From Candidatus Acidiferrales bacterium (GTDB lineage Bacteria > Acidobacteriota > Terriglobia > Acidiferrales > UBA7541), in contig JASHRC010000269.1 in assembly GCA_030037525.1 (NCBI GenBank), positions 1-57,797 of the forward strand: DNA of 57,797 bases, in the 5' to 3' direction. A program made the translations under genes and the position numbers. The notes beneath the pieces are model-generated. The model was not told the DNA's origin and did not search any database. It saw only the letters and a list, made by a program, of their open reading frames with translations. Below, one piece after another: positions 43,994 through 52,784 of this stretch; positions within the stretch are counted from its first letter, which is position 1; each line of letters opens with the position of its first letter.

Positions 43994-45289
43994 CTAACCC
44001 CTGTATCCCAGCGGCTCGCCATGCGGGCCGATTTTTTCGGCGCCCATGTACGGCACCAGCGCCGGCGGAATCACAATCGATCCATCCTTCTGCTGATAAT
44101 TTTCGACGATCGCGATCCACGTCCGCCCGACCGCTAGCCCCGAGCCATTGAGCGTGTGCACGAAATCGGACTTGCCGCCTTTTGGCTTGAAGCGAATTCC
44201 CGAGCGCCGCGCCTGAAACGCTTCGGTATTCGAGCACGACGAGATCTCCATGAACTCACTGCTCGATGGCAGCCACACCTCGATGTCGTAGGTCTTCGAC
44301 GAAGCGAATCCCATGTCCGCCGTGCACAGCTGCACGACGCGATGATGCAGCCCTAGCCGCTCGAGCGTTTTTTCTGCGTTGCGCACCAGCATTTCGAGCT
44401 CGTCGTAGCTGCGATCCGGGTGCGTGAACTTGAATAGCTCTACCTTTTGAAACTGGTGCTGACGCTTGAGGCCACGTGTATCTCGTCCCGCCGCGCCCGC
44501 CTCGGCGCGAAAACAGGCGGTCCATGCGCAGACCTTGATCGGCAGCAGGTCCTCATCGATCGTTTCATCGCGATAGAGATTGGTCAGCTCGACTTCCGCC
44601 GTCGGCGTAAGCCATAAATCGGTGTTCTCCAGATGAAACATCTCCGCCGCGAATTTCGGCAGCTGCCCGACGCCGGTCAGCGCCGCGGTATTGACGATGA
44701 ACGGCGGCAGAATTTCCGTGTAGCCGTGCTCGCGCGTGTGAATGTCGAGAAAAAAATTGGCGATGGCCCGTTCCAGCTGCGACCCGAGTCCCCTGTAAAC
44801 CGCGAATCTCGTCCCGGACATCTTGATCGCCGCCGAAAAATCCAGAATCCCCGCCGACTCGCCCACTTCCCAGTGCGGACGCGGCGTGAAATCAAATTTC
44901 GGCGGCGCGCCCCAGCGGCGCACCTCTACGTTGTCCTCCGAGCTTCTGCCCACCGGCACGCTCGAATGCGGGATGTTCGGAATCGTTAGCATGAATTGCC
45001 GCAGTTTTTCATCGAGTCCCCAGATGGCTGCGTTATCTTCCTTGATCTGGTCGGAGACTTCTTTCATCCGCGCGAGAATCGCCGAAGCATCCTGCTTTTC
45101 CTTCTTCAACCGCGCGATTTCCTCGCTGGCCTTGTTGCGCTCCGCCTTGAGGTGTTCGCTTTGGAAGATGAGCTTGCGGCGCTCTAGATCGATTTGGCGA
45201 AAGGTGTCCAGATCGATCGTGACGCAACGGTCGCGCGCCATCTTCTCAATCACGTCGAGGTGCTCCCGTAGGTACCCGAGATCCAGCAT
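43994..45289 (-). CDS. serS: Seryl-tRNA synthetase
   Basis: The 431-residue class II synthetase has the N-terminal coiled coil (SEHLKAERNKASEEIARLKKEKQ). Motif 2 is WTACFRAEAGAAGRDTRG. Motif 3 is NGSGLAVGRTWIAIVENYQQKDGSIVIPPAL. It charges tRNA-Ser with serine. TATTCT lies 9 nt before the ATG, so the message may be nearly leaderless. No T-box was seen upstream. Confidence 0.97.
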   Translation of the reverse strand: MLDLGYLREHLDVIEKMARDRCVTIDLDTFRQIDLERRKLIFQSEHLKAERNKASEEIARLKKEKQDASAILARMKEVSDQIKEDNAAIWGLDEKLRQFMLTIPNIPHSSVPVGRSSEDNVEVRRWGAPPKFDFTPRPHWEVGESAGILDFSAAIKMSGTRFAVYRGLGSQLERAIANFFLDIHTREHGYTEILPPFIVNTAALTGVGQLPKFAAEMFHLENTDLWLTPTAEVELTNLYRDETIDEDLLPIKVCAWTACFRAEAGAAGRDTRGLKRQHQFQKVELFKFTHPDRSYDELEMLVRNAEKTLERLGLHHRVVQLCTADMGFASSKTYDIEVWLPSSSEFMEISSCSNTEAFQARRSGIRFKPKGGKSDFVHTLNGSGLAVGRTWIAIVENYQQKDGSIVIPPALVPYMGAEKIGPHGEPLGYRG

Positions 45290-45497
45290 AAGGGCATAAG
45301 AATAGCGAAATTCCGTGCCCCTTTGTAGCCGCGGCTTGATGTGTTTGGTGAACCACCGCCACCGGGCCAGCAGCTTTTGCGGTCAGCAGGGACAAATCTT
45401 CAAATGTATGCCTTCCGGTCGGCCGGCTCGGGCCGAGCAGAAACGAAGATTCGGCGCGGATCCCGAGCCAACATCGTGAGCCAGGGTTCACCGCCGG

Positions 45498-46436
45498 CTA
45501 CAAGACGCGGAGAACAATTTTGCCGTGGGTGTGACCCTGGGCGTTGAGTTCCTGGGCGGCCCGCGCTTCGGCAAGTGGAAAAACCCTCTCGATGATGACT
45601 TTGAGCTTGCCGGAGTCGATGAGCTTGGCGATTTCGCCAAGTTGCTCGGGATTTGCCTGCACGAATGTATGCGCTGCGCGGATGCCGTGCGCGGCGGCCT
45701 TTTCCTGCGACGGCGGCGTCAGAATCGAGACGTACACACCACCCTTCTTGATGACCTGATAAGAACGCTCGGCAGTGTCGCCGGTGATCGTATCGAGCAC
45801 CGCATCGACGTTGTGGACGACATCTTCGAATTTCGTGGTCTGGTAGTCGATGGTTTCATCCGCGCCAAGCGAGCGTAAGAATTCGTGATTTTTCTTGGAG
45901 GCCGTGCCGATCACACGCGCGCCCTTGGTTTTCGCCAACTGCACGGCGAAAGACCCAACGCCTCCTGCCGCACCGTGAATCAGAACCGTCTGGCCGGCCG
46001 AGAGTCTTGCTGCGTCGAAAAGCGCCTGCCATGCCGTCAGAGCGGCCAGCGGGACCGCTGCGGCGTGGATGTGATCGATCGACTTGGGCTTGAGCGCGAC
46101 TTCGGATTCTTTTACAGCGATGTATTCCGCATAGGCTCCGTCCCTGGAGATATCGGGGCGGCTGTAAACTTCATCGCTCAGTTTGAAGCGGGAGGCGCCG
46201 GGGCCGAGCCGGTCCACCACGCCGGAAAGGTCCCAGCCGGGAATGAACGGCATTTTATAGTCGAGCCGCCCCTTCAGGAAGCCGGCACGCACCTTCCAAT
46301 CGACGGGATTCACACCGGCAGCATGCACGCGGATTAGGACTTCCCCGGGCCCGGCTTGCGGGCGAGGCGCATCTTCGTAGCGAAGTACTTCCGGACCGCC
46401 GTATTGGTGGATTCGAACGGCCTTCATTGTTGTCAT
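45498..46436 (-). CDS. NADP-dependent zinc-less quinone oxidoreductase (MDR family)
   Basis: From ATG 46436 the 312-residue medium-chain dehydrogenase has MKAVRIHQYGGPEVLRYED, GVNPVDWKVRAGFLKG, IPGWDLSGVV and the cofactor motif VLIHGAAGGVGSFAVQLAKTKGARVIGTAS. Catalytic and structural zinc ligands are missing, as in quinone oxidoreductases that reduce quinones or enals with NADPH. The frame runs upstream to 46826 but that part is not protein-like. Confidence 0.93.
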   Translation of the reverse strand: MTTMKAVRIHQYGGPEVLRYEDAPRPQAGPGEVLIRVHAAGVNPVDWKVRAGFLKGRLDYKMPFIPGWDLSGVVDRLGPGASRFKLSDEVYSRPDISRDGAYAEYIAVKESEVALKPKSIDHIHAAAVPLAALTAWQALFDAARLSAGQTVLIHGAAGGVGSFAVQLAKTKGARVIGTASKKNHEFLRSLGADETIDYQTTKFEDVVHNVDAVLDTITGDTAERSYQVIKKGGVYVSILTPPSQEKAAAHGIRAAHTFVQANPEQLGEIAKLIDSGKLKVIIERVFPLAEARAAQELNAQGHTHGKIVLRVL

Positions 46437-46767
46437 GGTTCTATCCTGGACTAGGTTTTGACACTGGGGATTGATGATACTCAAGAGAAAGGGTTTCCAA
46501 AGAGATTTCTCTTTCTGGTCTCTGAACGCCGGAGGGTGTTTGGCTCTCTCGACACAATCGCTCTGGTCGGTGCGCCCCCATGGTTGGGGCCACCTCGCCT
46601 CACAGGATGGCGCCGGAAGGCCCGGAGGCGGAAGGTATTGAAGGGGACGGCGCAAAGTGCTAACTTGCGCGGCATAGGGGGGAGGCTGTGGCTGTTCGGC
46701 AAGCCCCATCGAACGCGGCTGGGCGAGTATAGAACCAGCCGGCGGTGACGTTAGGAGGGCAACTGCC
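46437..46767. other. Intergenic region between divergent genes
   Basis: About 330 bp that should hold promoters for the quinone oxidoreductase and the membrane-anchored protein. No specific site is convincing. AGGAGGGCAA just before 46768 is the ribosome site of the latter. Confidence 0.4.
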
Positions 46768-47229
46768 ATGTTTGAGGTGCAGCAAGAAAAGGAAGGCTCA
46801 GGCGGTTTCGGGATGTGGATTGGCATCGCGGTGATTCTGGCCGTCGCGGCTGGGCTCGGATACTACGTGATGGGCTCGAGAAACAGCGCCAAGACCAAGA
46901 CCGCGTCTTTGGCCCCTACAGCGATAACCATCAACGAACCGAAGGACTTGCGCGTGGTAAGTGCGAAAATGGACAAGGATGTTACGGGCAACGTCGCGGT
47001 CTGGTCAGTCGACCTGCGCAACCTGTCGCATACCTATACCTACAAGGACATCGCGTACCAAACGACGTATCTGGCCGCTGATAACAGCGTCATCGCTCAG
47101 AACACGGGCAAGATAAATCTCAGTCTGGACCCGGGCGACGAACAAACGACGCAGTTTCGCGATCTGCTCTACCCGTCAGGCACGGCCCTGTTCAAGTTCA
47201 CTATTACCAGCGTGACGGCGAGCCAGTAG
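46768..47229 (+). CDS. Membrane-anchored hypothetical protein
   Basis: The 153-residue protein has one N-terminal transmembrane helix (MWIGIAVILAVAAGLGYYVMG) and an external beta domain (VAVWSVDLRNLSHTYTYKDIAYQTTY ... NTGKINLSLDPGDEQTTQF). It looks like a FxLYD/DUF2393-type immunoglobulin-like fold, which would predict adhesion or envelope contact, but I am unsure of the family. AGGAGGG lies before the ATG. Confidence 0.75.
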   Translation: MFEVQQEKEGSGGFGMWIGIAVILAVAAGLGYYVMGSRNSAKTKTASLAPTAITINEPKDLRVVSAKMDKDVTGNVAVWSVDLRNLSHTYTYKDIAYQTTYLAADNSVIAQNTGKINLSLDPGDEQTTQFRDLLYPSGTALFKFTITSVTASQ

Positions 47230-47337
47230 CGATCGGCGGGAGATGCGCGCGGAATTCGTGGCTGGATCCGCAAGTGCGTGGGGAGAAGGCGTATCTCCAG
47301 AGTGGCCAAGTAGTGTCGGCGGCGTGCGGCTGGGCGA

Positions 47338-48516
47338 CTAGTTCTTGGTGGCAGCCGTGTTCGCAGGTCGCTTCAGGACGAGCACGAGGATGCGGCCGTC
47401 GGAGTGAAATTCGCCGCCCGTGGCGGTTTTTGCCTGGGTGAGTGGATTTTGCGGCATGGCGTGATCGCGCGCGATCACCAAACCCGTGCTCGAAACCGTG
47501 TCGTTTACGAATTCGCGTTCGTTGTCAATCGCCGGATCGATTTTGTGCGTGACGCTATTATTGCGCTGATCACGCTCGAATCCGATATCGTGCGTCGCGG
47601 CGATGCACCACACGGTTTGCCCGGCTGCCGTGTACGGCGACTTCCACACCCGCAGATGATTTCGCGACATCACCACGCGCACCGGCTCGGCGTGCGCAAA
47701 ACCGTAATCCTGCGGACGATGGAACAGGTAGAGCGTGCTCATCGGCATCGTCAGATAGTCTTTTTTCTCAAACGAATCCAGCACCCCGGTAAGCGCCGTC
47801 TCTTTGACGGAACTATCCACCTGAACCCAGCCCGCCGCCTTGAAGGCCGCGACTAACTGGTCCTCGGTACCGAGAATCAGAACGTTGACCATGTCGCCGG
47901 GGTTGCCCTGCTGGTCGGAGACGCGCCGCGGAATTTCGTTCAGCAGCGTAGGCGTGATCGCCCGAATGGTGGCCTCCGCCGGACCTCCGACGACGGCGGC
48001 AGCGGCTTCTGAGGAACCCGCGGCGACGATTTTGATGGTGACGTGGAAGCTTCCCTCGGCCGACTGAGAGTCCTTCAGACTTTGGTTGATCCCGAGGAAC
48101 AGGCGGTTCGCAACCGGAGCGTCAAAGTCAAGAGAGCTGCCGACGAGAAACGGCTGGCCGCCGGCATCGGCGGAACCGAGACGTCCGATGAGAGCTCCGT
48201 GCCCCGCGTCCGTGACGGCGTATTCGTGAATCAAATCGGCGAAGCTGCGCGAGAGGCCGTCGGGGCCGAACGACCGCGATTTCGATTTTGACGATTGGCT
48301 GGCCGGATAGGTGATCGTCCCGGTGGCATCCAAGTGAATTTTTTCGCCGGCGCGAAGGTCGATATTCGTGTCGAGCCACTGGTGAGACGCGTCGATGTCG
48401 AATTCGTAGGATTTCGCCAAGGAGGATGCTGAGGCGTTCTGCGGAGACTGCGATTGTGCCGGAGTCACACTGAGGCAAAGAAGGGCCAGAATCGCCGCGA
48501 ATAATTTCGCGCGCAT
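47338..48516 (-). CDS. Exported LssY-C-terminal-domain protein
   Basis: From ATG 48516 the protein of about 390 residues has a signal peptide (KLFAAILALLCLSVTPAQSQ) and an N-terminal beta domain like lectin PA-IL folds (YEFDIDASHQWLDTNIDLRAGEKI). The LssY_C-like region follows: GDMVNVLILGTEDQLVAAFKAAGWVQVD, SSVKETALTGVLDS, FHRPQDYGFAHAEPVRV and VWCIAATHDIGFE. LssY is a component named in Legionella secretion loci; the role of this exported form is unknown. A longer frame to 48555 is possible. Confidence 0.8.
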   Translation of the reverse strand: MRAKLFAAILALLCLSVTPAQSQSPQNASASSLAKSYEFDIDASHQWLDTNIDLRAGEKIHLDATGTITYPASQSSKSKSRSFGPDGLSRSFADLIHEYAVTDAGHGALIGRLGSADAGGQPFLVGSSLDFDAPVANRLFLGINQSLKDSQSAEGSFHVTIKIVAAGSSEAAAAVVGGPAEATIRAITPTLLNEIPRRVSDQQGNPGDMVNVLILGTEDQLVAAFKAAGWVQVDSSVKETALTGVLDSFEKKDYLTMPMSTLYLFHRPQDYGFAHAEPVRVVMSRNHLRVWKSPYTAAGQTVWCIAATHDIGFERDQRNNSVTHKIDPAIDNEREFVNDTVSSTGLVIARDHAMPQNPLTQAKTATGGEFHSDGRILVLVLKRPANTAATKN

Positions 48517-48627
48517 AGCTTGGAGATGATAATCCGCAGGTGCGCAGGCGCGCAACCCAAGCCCAGGCGTGCACCCGCATGCGGCGGGCGGAAGGCAAGG
48601 CAGCAGCTTGAAAGAATCAGCCAGGTC

Positions 48628-49284
48628 TTAGGGGGGCATGGATTGAACAAAGGAATGTGGGTGAACCGGAAGGCCTACCCAGGCGTTCATCAATCCCATC
48701 CATTCGCGGACGACCGAGTATGTGTCCCGGGTGTTGCGCCACCAGTGATCTTTGTCAAACGGGTCCTGGAATGCTGCGCGCACGATCGCGGTTGGCTGAT
48801 CGCCGACAAGCTTGCGCCACAACACTTTCACGCGGCGCGTGTGCTCGGGCGACGTGACGATAATCACGGTGGTCTGTTCTTTGCGGCGCATTTCGCGGGC
48901 GATTTCCACAACTTCTTGTTGGGTATCCACGATTTTCTCCGGGAGCACCCGTACGGCCGCTTCGGGAACACCGCTGTGTAGCAGAACCTGGCAATTGAAA
49001 TAATCCTCGCCGAGATACTGAATGCCCATTGCCCGGAGCTGATCGGTGGGGGTGTCCGGTCGGCTAACCCACACCTCGTGGGCCTCGCCGAGGCGAAAAA
49101 GCCGTGCGGCTTCTTCCGCCCGCCACGGCATGCCACCACTCAAAACGACGATAATGTCGGCCGAGCGAAGGGGGTCCTGGCGGATCAGCCAGCGACCCGC
49201 CCCGCGAACAGCCACTAGAGGCGCCGTAACAAGCGCAATCAGAACGATCAGGGCGGCGAGCGGAAGCGAGAACCGGCGAGTCAT
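48628..49284 (-). CDS. YdcF/DUF218-type membrane-anchored protein
   Basis: The 218-residue protein has an N-terminal anchor (LAALIVLIALVTAPLVAVRG) and the DUF218 Rossmann-like domain: ADIIVVLSGGMPWRAEEAARLF, YFNCQVLLHSGVPEAAVRVLP and VIIVTSPEHTRRVKVLWRK. The family includes SanA and ElyC, envelope proteins linked to peptidoglycan or vancomycin tolerance. It starts 11 bp after the FAD oxidoreductase stop, so the two form an operon. Confidence 0.85.
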   Translation of the reverse strand: MTRRFSLPLAALIVLIALVTAPLVAVRGAGRWLIRQDPLRSADIIVVLSGGMPWRAEEAARLFRLGEAHEVWVSRPDTPTDQLRAMGIQYLGEDYFNCQVLLHSGVPEAAVRVLPEKIVDTQQEVVEIAREMRRKEQTTVIIVTSPEHTRRVKVLWRKLVGDQPTAIVRAAFQDPFDKDHWWRNTRDTYSVVREWMGLMNAWVGLPVHPHSFVQSMPP

Positions 49285-49295
49285 ATCGCCATCAG

Positions 49296-50621
49296 CTATT
49301 GGGCAGGCTTGTCAATCGCGTTGCTTCGCATCAGTAGTCCGCGCAGCCCGAGCAGAACCAGGCGCGGCTGGCGGAGGCAAACGCGCCAGAGAAGCTGCCA
49401 GGCTTCATCGCGCGTGGATTCGCCAAGCGACTTCTTGGCGGAATCGTTTAAGAGGTCTACGAGACGGCTGTAATCCGATTGCTGGAAACGGTGCAAGGAG
49501 CGGCGCAGCAGCAGGTGAAAATCGAGCTCCCGGCGCAGGTTTCGCAGCACGCGGCTCGATCCGCCATTCAGGATGGCCTCGGCGACGCCAAGAGCGCCGC
49601 GGAATCCGGTCACGACGCCTCCGACGGTGGACACCTTTACCTGCGCGGCGGCGTCGCCCACCAGATAGACAGAGCCGTTGCCCAGTTGCCTGCGCACGGG
49701 CACCCAGCGTTTGTAAACCGGAATTCGAGCGCCCTGGAATTCCAGGGCATCGAGCCTGCGTTTTTCGAGAAATCGTTCGAGGCGCGACCGGGTTTCCGGG
49801 CCGGACTCACCAATCATGCCCAGGGCACCGCGCGTCGAAGACTCCGGAATCAGCCAATAGAAATAGGGAGTGTCCTGGGGGACAAACCAGACACGCACCG
49901 TATCGGGTGCCATATCCGCCGGCAGGCGGACGATCGCCTGCACGAGCGGAACTGTTTCGAGCGGCGCCCAGCCGGCAGCGCGTGCTACGCGGCTGGCCGC
50001 GCCGTCGCCACCAACCACTGCCTCCGCTCGAACGGCCTCCTGGCAGCCGTCGACGCAACGCTCCACTTCAATGGACAGGCCGTTTTCGCTTTCGCGGAGA
50101 GTGTGGAAACGATGGCCAAGGTCAATGCGTGCTCCCGCCCTCTCTGCCCGGGCCGCTAGCGCTTGAATGAGCCTGCGCCGCTCGACAACAAAATCGGGAT
50201 TCTTAAGAGCAATCGTCGCCGCGCGCCCATCCGTGTAGAGTTCGAAGCGGCGAATCCGATTGAGAATGGCGGGTTCGGCGGCACGCCCCAAAATCGTGCG
50301 CATGCGCTCGGTAACAATCAGCGTACGCTCGGCCGGCTCGAGGACCTCGATGCGTTCGAAGACGCGCACAAAGACGCCTCGCTCTGCGAGCAGCGCGGCC
50401 GTGAATAGTCCTGCCGCCGACCCGCCAATCACCGCGACGCTTCGAGCTTCCCCTGGACTGAAAATGGACTGGTCTCCTCTGGCTGCCCTGCTTCTCGAAG
50501 CAGCCCGTGCACGAACTTGTGGCTGGAAAGCGAAACCTAAGGATTGCCGCGGATTTGCCCTCGCGCCATTTTGGGCAGAAGCAAATCCTTCGCCCCGCGT
50601 CGAAGTATATCTTACGGGCAT
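49296..50621 (-). CDS. FAD-dependent oxidoreductase (geranylgeranyl-reductase-like)
   Basis: After a variable N-terminus the FAD fold begins at RSVAVIGGSAAGLFTAALLAERG. GGDGAASRVARAAGW and YLVGDAAAQVKVSTVGGVVTGF follow; the last matches the GDAAGQVKxTTGGG pattern of geranylgeranyl-reductase-type enzymes that reduce isoprenoid chains or hydroxylate aromatics. The start is uncertain: ATG 50621 gives an N-terminus unlike the family, while an ATT at about 50470 has GAGGAG about 8 nt upstream. YdcF-type protein follows 11 bp downstream. The substrate is unknown. Confidence 0.8.
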   Translation of the reverse strand: MPVRYTSTRGEGFASAQNGARANPRQSLGFAFQPQVRARAASRSRAARGDQSIFSPGEARSVAVIGGSAAGLFTAALLAERGVFVRVFERIEVLEPAERTLIVTERMRTILGRAAEPAILNRIRRFELYTDGRAATIALKNPDFVVERRRLIQALAARAERAGARIDLGHRFHTLRESENGLSIEVERCVDGCQEAVRAEAVVGGDGAASRVARAAGWAPLETVPLVQAIVRLPADMAPDTVRVWFVPQDTPYFYWLIPESSTRGALGMIGESGPETRSRLERFLEKRRLDALEFQGARIPVYKRWVPVRRQLGNGSVYLVGDAAAQVKVSTVGGVVTGFRGALGVAEAILNGGSSRVLRNLRRELDFHLLLRRSLHRFQQSDYSRLVDLLNDSAKKSLGESTRDEAWQLLWRVCLRQPRLVLLGLRGLLMRSNAIDKPAQ

Positions 50622-50774
50622 TTCTCCGCCAACGAAACCGGTCAATTCCCCCGCAGTGAGAAGAGGCTCAGCCAGAGGCACAGTACCAGCGGTCGCGGGC
50701 TGATCAAGGTGAACCCCACAAACGGTCGCTGTCGCCCGAATGCGCTGTGCTAGGATGCACGCCGGGGAAATGTC

Positions 50775-51014
50775 ATGGGGAAAGTCGTTATTGCACCGCA
50801 CATGCGGCTGCAGGAATGGGTCGCCGAAGAGAATGGATATTTCAGAGAAGAAGGGCTCGATTACGAATTTCGCGAGGCACTGCCTTCGGCCGAAGGGCGC
50901 GGGCAACATCTGGGCGACAGGGTTGGCGCCTTCCAGACCTTCGAAAAAGGACGCGGCTCCGACATCGGCTGCGCCTGCTACGAGAATTCCTGCGTCTCGC
51001 TAAACTCGAAGTAG
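50775..51014 (+). pseudogene. NMT1-like substrate-binding protein, N-terminal fragment
   Basis: The frame reads IAPHMRLQEWVAEENGYFREEGLDYEFREAL, then GAFQTFEKGRGSDIGCAC. This matches the start of NMT1/ABC-type substrate-binding proteins (about 300-350 residues). It stops at residue 79 (YENSCVSLNSK) where the family continues with HWTVNMAA. GGGGAAA precedes the ATG. Only the first quarter is present, so it is a remnant. It lies 76 bp before the ETF oxidoreductase gene. Confidence 0.7.
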
Positions 51015-51090
51015 CCAAACAAAAGGTTGCTCCATGCGACTCGTGCTTGGTATCTCTCTTGTTTTATTCGAGTTCTGCTAGGATTTTGCC

Positions 51091-52758
51091 GTGGCCATCG
51101 AACGCGAGAAGCTCGAAGCCGATGTGCTGATCATTGGCGCGGGGCCGGCAGGGCTTTCCTGCGCCCTGCACCTCGCAAACCTGATTGAGCGGCACACCAA
51201 GCAAAACAAGTCGCCCGCGCTTTCCGCTGAAAACATTTACGTCCTCGAAAAGGGCCGCGAAATTGGCTCGCATCAACTCTCGGGCGCGATTCTGGACCCC
51301 TCTGCGCTGGGCGAGCTCGTTCCCGGTTTTGAGGAATCGGCGCCGCTCGATACGCCAGTCACCGTCGACGCCGCGTACTATTTCACCGAAACCGGCGCGC
51401 GCAAGCTGCCCTTCACTCCCCCGCCCTTGCGCAACCACGGCAATTACGTCGTCTCTCTGAACAAGCTCGTCAAATGGCTCGGCGGACTGGTCGAGAAGAA
51501 GGGCATCAACCTTTTTACGCAGTTTGCGGGGCGAGAGCCGATCTACGCAAGAGATGGGATCGGCGGGGTCATCACCGAAGACAAAGGCGTCGATAAAAAC
51601 GGACGGCCGAAGGACAACTTCACGCCCGGCTACGAACTCCGCGCGAAAGTGACGGTGCTGGCCGAAGGGCCCCGCGGCTCTGTCGCTAAAGAGCTGATCG
51701 GGCGGCTCAAACTGGAAGGGCTCAATCCGCAGGTTTACGGGATCGGCATCAAGGAGCTGTGGGAGGTGCAGCCGGGCCGCAGCCAAACCGGCTATGTGGC
51801 GCACACGTTGGGATGGCCCTTCGGATCCCACATGTACGGCGGCGGATGGATTTACGGCTTGCGCGACAATCGCGTATCGATTGGCACGGTGGTCGGACTG
51901 GAATACAAAAACCCGCTGTTCGATCCGCACGAGGCGTTTCAAAGGTTTAAGACCCACCCGTTTGTGAAAAGGATTCTGGAAGGCGGCAAGCTTGTTCGTT
52001 ACGGGGCGAAGACGGTTCCCTACGGCGGCTGGTATTCGATGCCGCGCCCGTACTTCGATGGTGGTCTGATCATCGGGGATTCAGCGAGCCTGCTCAACTC
52101 CCAGCGCCTGAAAGGCATCCACACGGCGATCAAGAGCGGAATGTTGGCGGCCGAAACGATCTATGAGGCGCTTTGTGCCAGCGACACGTCGGCCGCAAAA
52201 CTCGCCGTTTATCAGCAAAAGATTGAGCAGAGCTGGGTGAAAAAAGAGCTATGGGCGGTGCGCAACTTCCATCAGGGGTTTCGCCACGGATTGTGGAGGG
52301 GACTGCTGTACGCCGGGTTTCAGTCGGTTACCGGAGGGCGCGGGCTGGTCGATCCCCTGCGCACGCAGCCCGGATACAAAGACTACCGGAAACTGAACCG
52401 CGGCCAGGAGCTCGTCGACCAATCCGGGCGTTTTAAAGGCGACGGCAAGCTGACATTTGATCGCCTCACCGACGTCTATCATTCCGGAACGCGGCATGAC
52501 GAGGACCAGCCGTGCCATCTAAGGGTCATCGAGCCGAGTATCTGCATCGAGCGGTGTATCCGCGAATATGGCAACCCCTGCCAGTATTTTTGTCCTGCGG
52601 CGGTCTACGAAATGGCGACCGAAAATGGTGTTCCGAAACTCAAGATCAACGCCGCAAATTGCGTCCACTGCAAGACCTGCGATATTGCCGATCCCTATCA
52701 GGTGATTCAGTGGGTGCCACCGGAAGGTGGCGGAGGCCCCAACTACGAAGGAATGTGA
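51091..52758 (+). CDS. Electron transfer flavoprotein-ubiquinone oxidoreductase
   Basis: The 555-residue protein has the FAD motif ADVLIIGAGPAGLSCALHLANL, GYVAHTLGWPFGSHMYGGGWIYG and GLIIGDSASLLNSQRLKGIHTA. The C-terminal [4Fe-4S] ferredoxin-like end is CIERCIREYGNPCQYFCPAAVYE then NCVHCKTCDI. It moves electrons from ETF (fatty-acid and amino-acid oxidation) to quinone in the membrane. TAGGAT ends 6 nt before the GTG start, so the mRNA would be leaderless. No etfAB genes are in the window. Confidence 0.96.
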   Translation: MAIEREKLEADVLIIGAGPAGLSCALHLANLIERHTKQNKSPALSAENIYVLEKGREIGSHQLSGAILDPSALGELVPGFEESAPLDTPVTVDAAYYFTETGARKLPFTPPPLRNHGNYVVSLNKLVKWLGGLVEKKGINLFTQFAGREPIYARDGIGGVITEDKGVDKNGRPKDNFTPGYELRAKVTVLAEGPRGSVAKELIGRLKLEGLNPQVYGIGIKELWEVQPGRSQTGYVAHTLGWPFGSHMYGGGWIYGLRDNRVSIGTVVGLEYKNPLFDPHEAFQRFKTHPFVKRILEGGKLVRYGAKTVPYGGWYSMPRPYFDGGLIIGDSASLLNSQRLKGIHTAIKSGMLAAETIYEALCASDTSAAKLAVYQQKIEQSWVKKELWAVRNFHQGFRHGLWRGLLYAGFQSVTGGRGLVDPLRTQPGYKDYRKLNRGQELVDQSGRFKGDGKLTFDRLTDVYHSGTRHDEDQPCHLRVIEPSICIERCIREYGNPCQYFCPAAVYEMATENGVPKLKINAANCVHCKTCDIADPYQVIQWVPPEGGGGPNYEGM

Positions 52759-52784
52759 GGCTCGGCCTCGGTACGCAAACCTGC

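Noticed and set aside
45290-45497. T-box leader upstream of serS
   Set aside because: No TGGnACCGCG-like motif or specifier/antiterminator pairing is visible.
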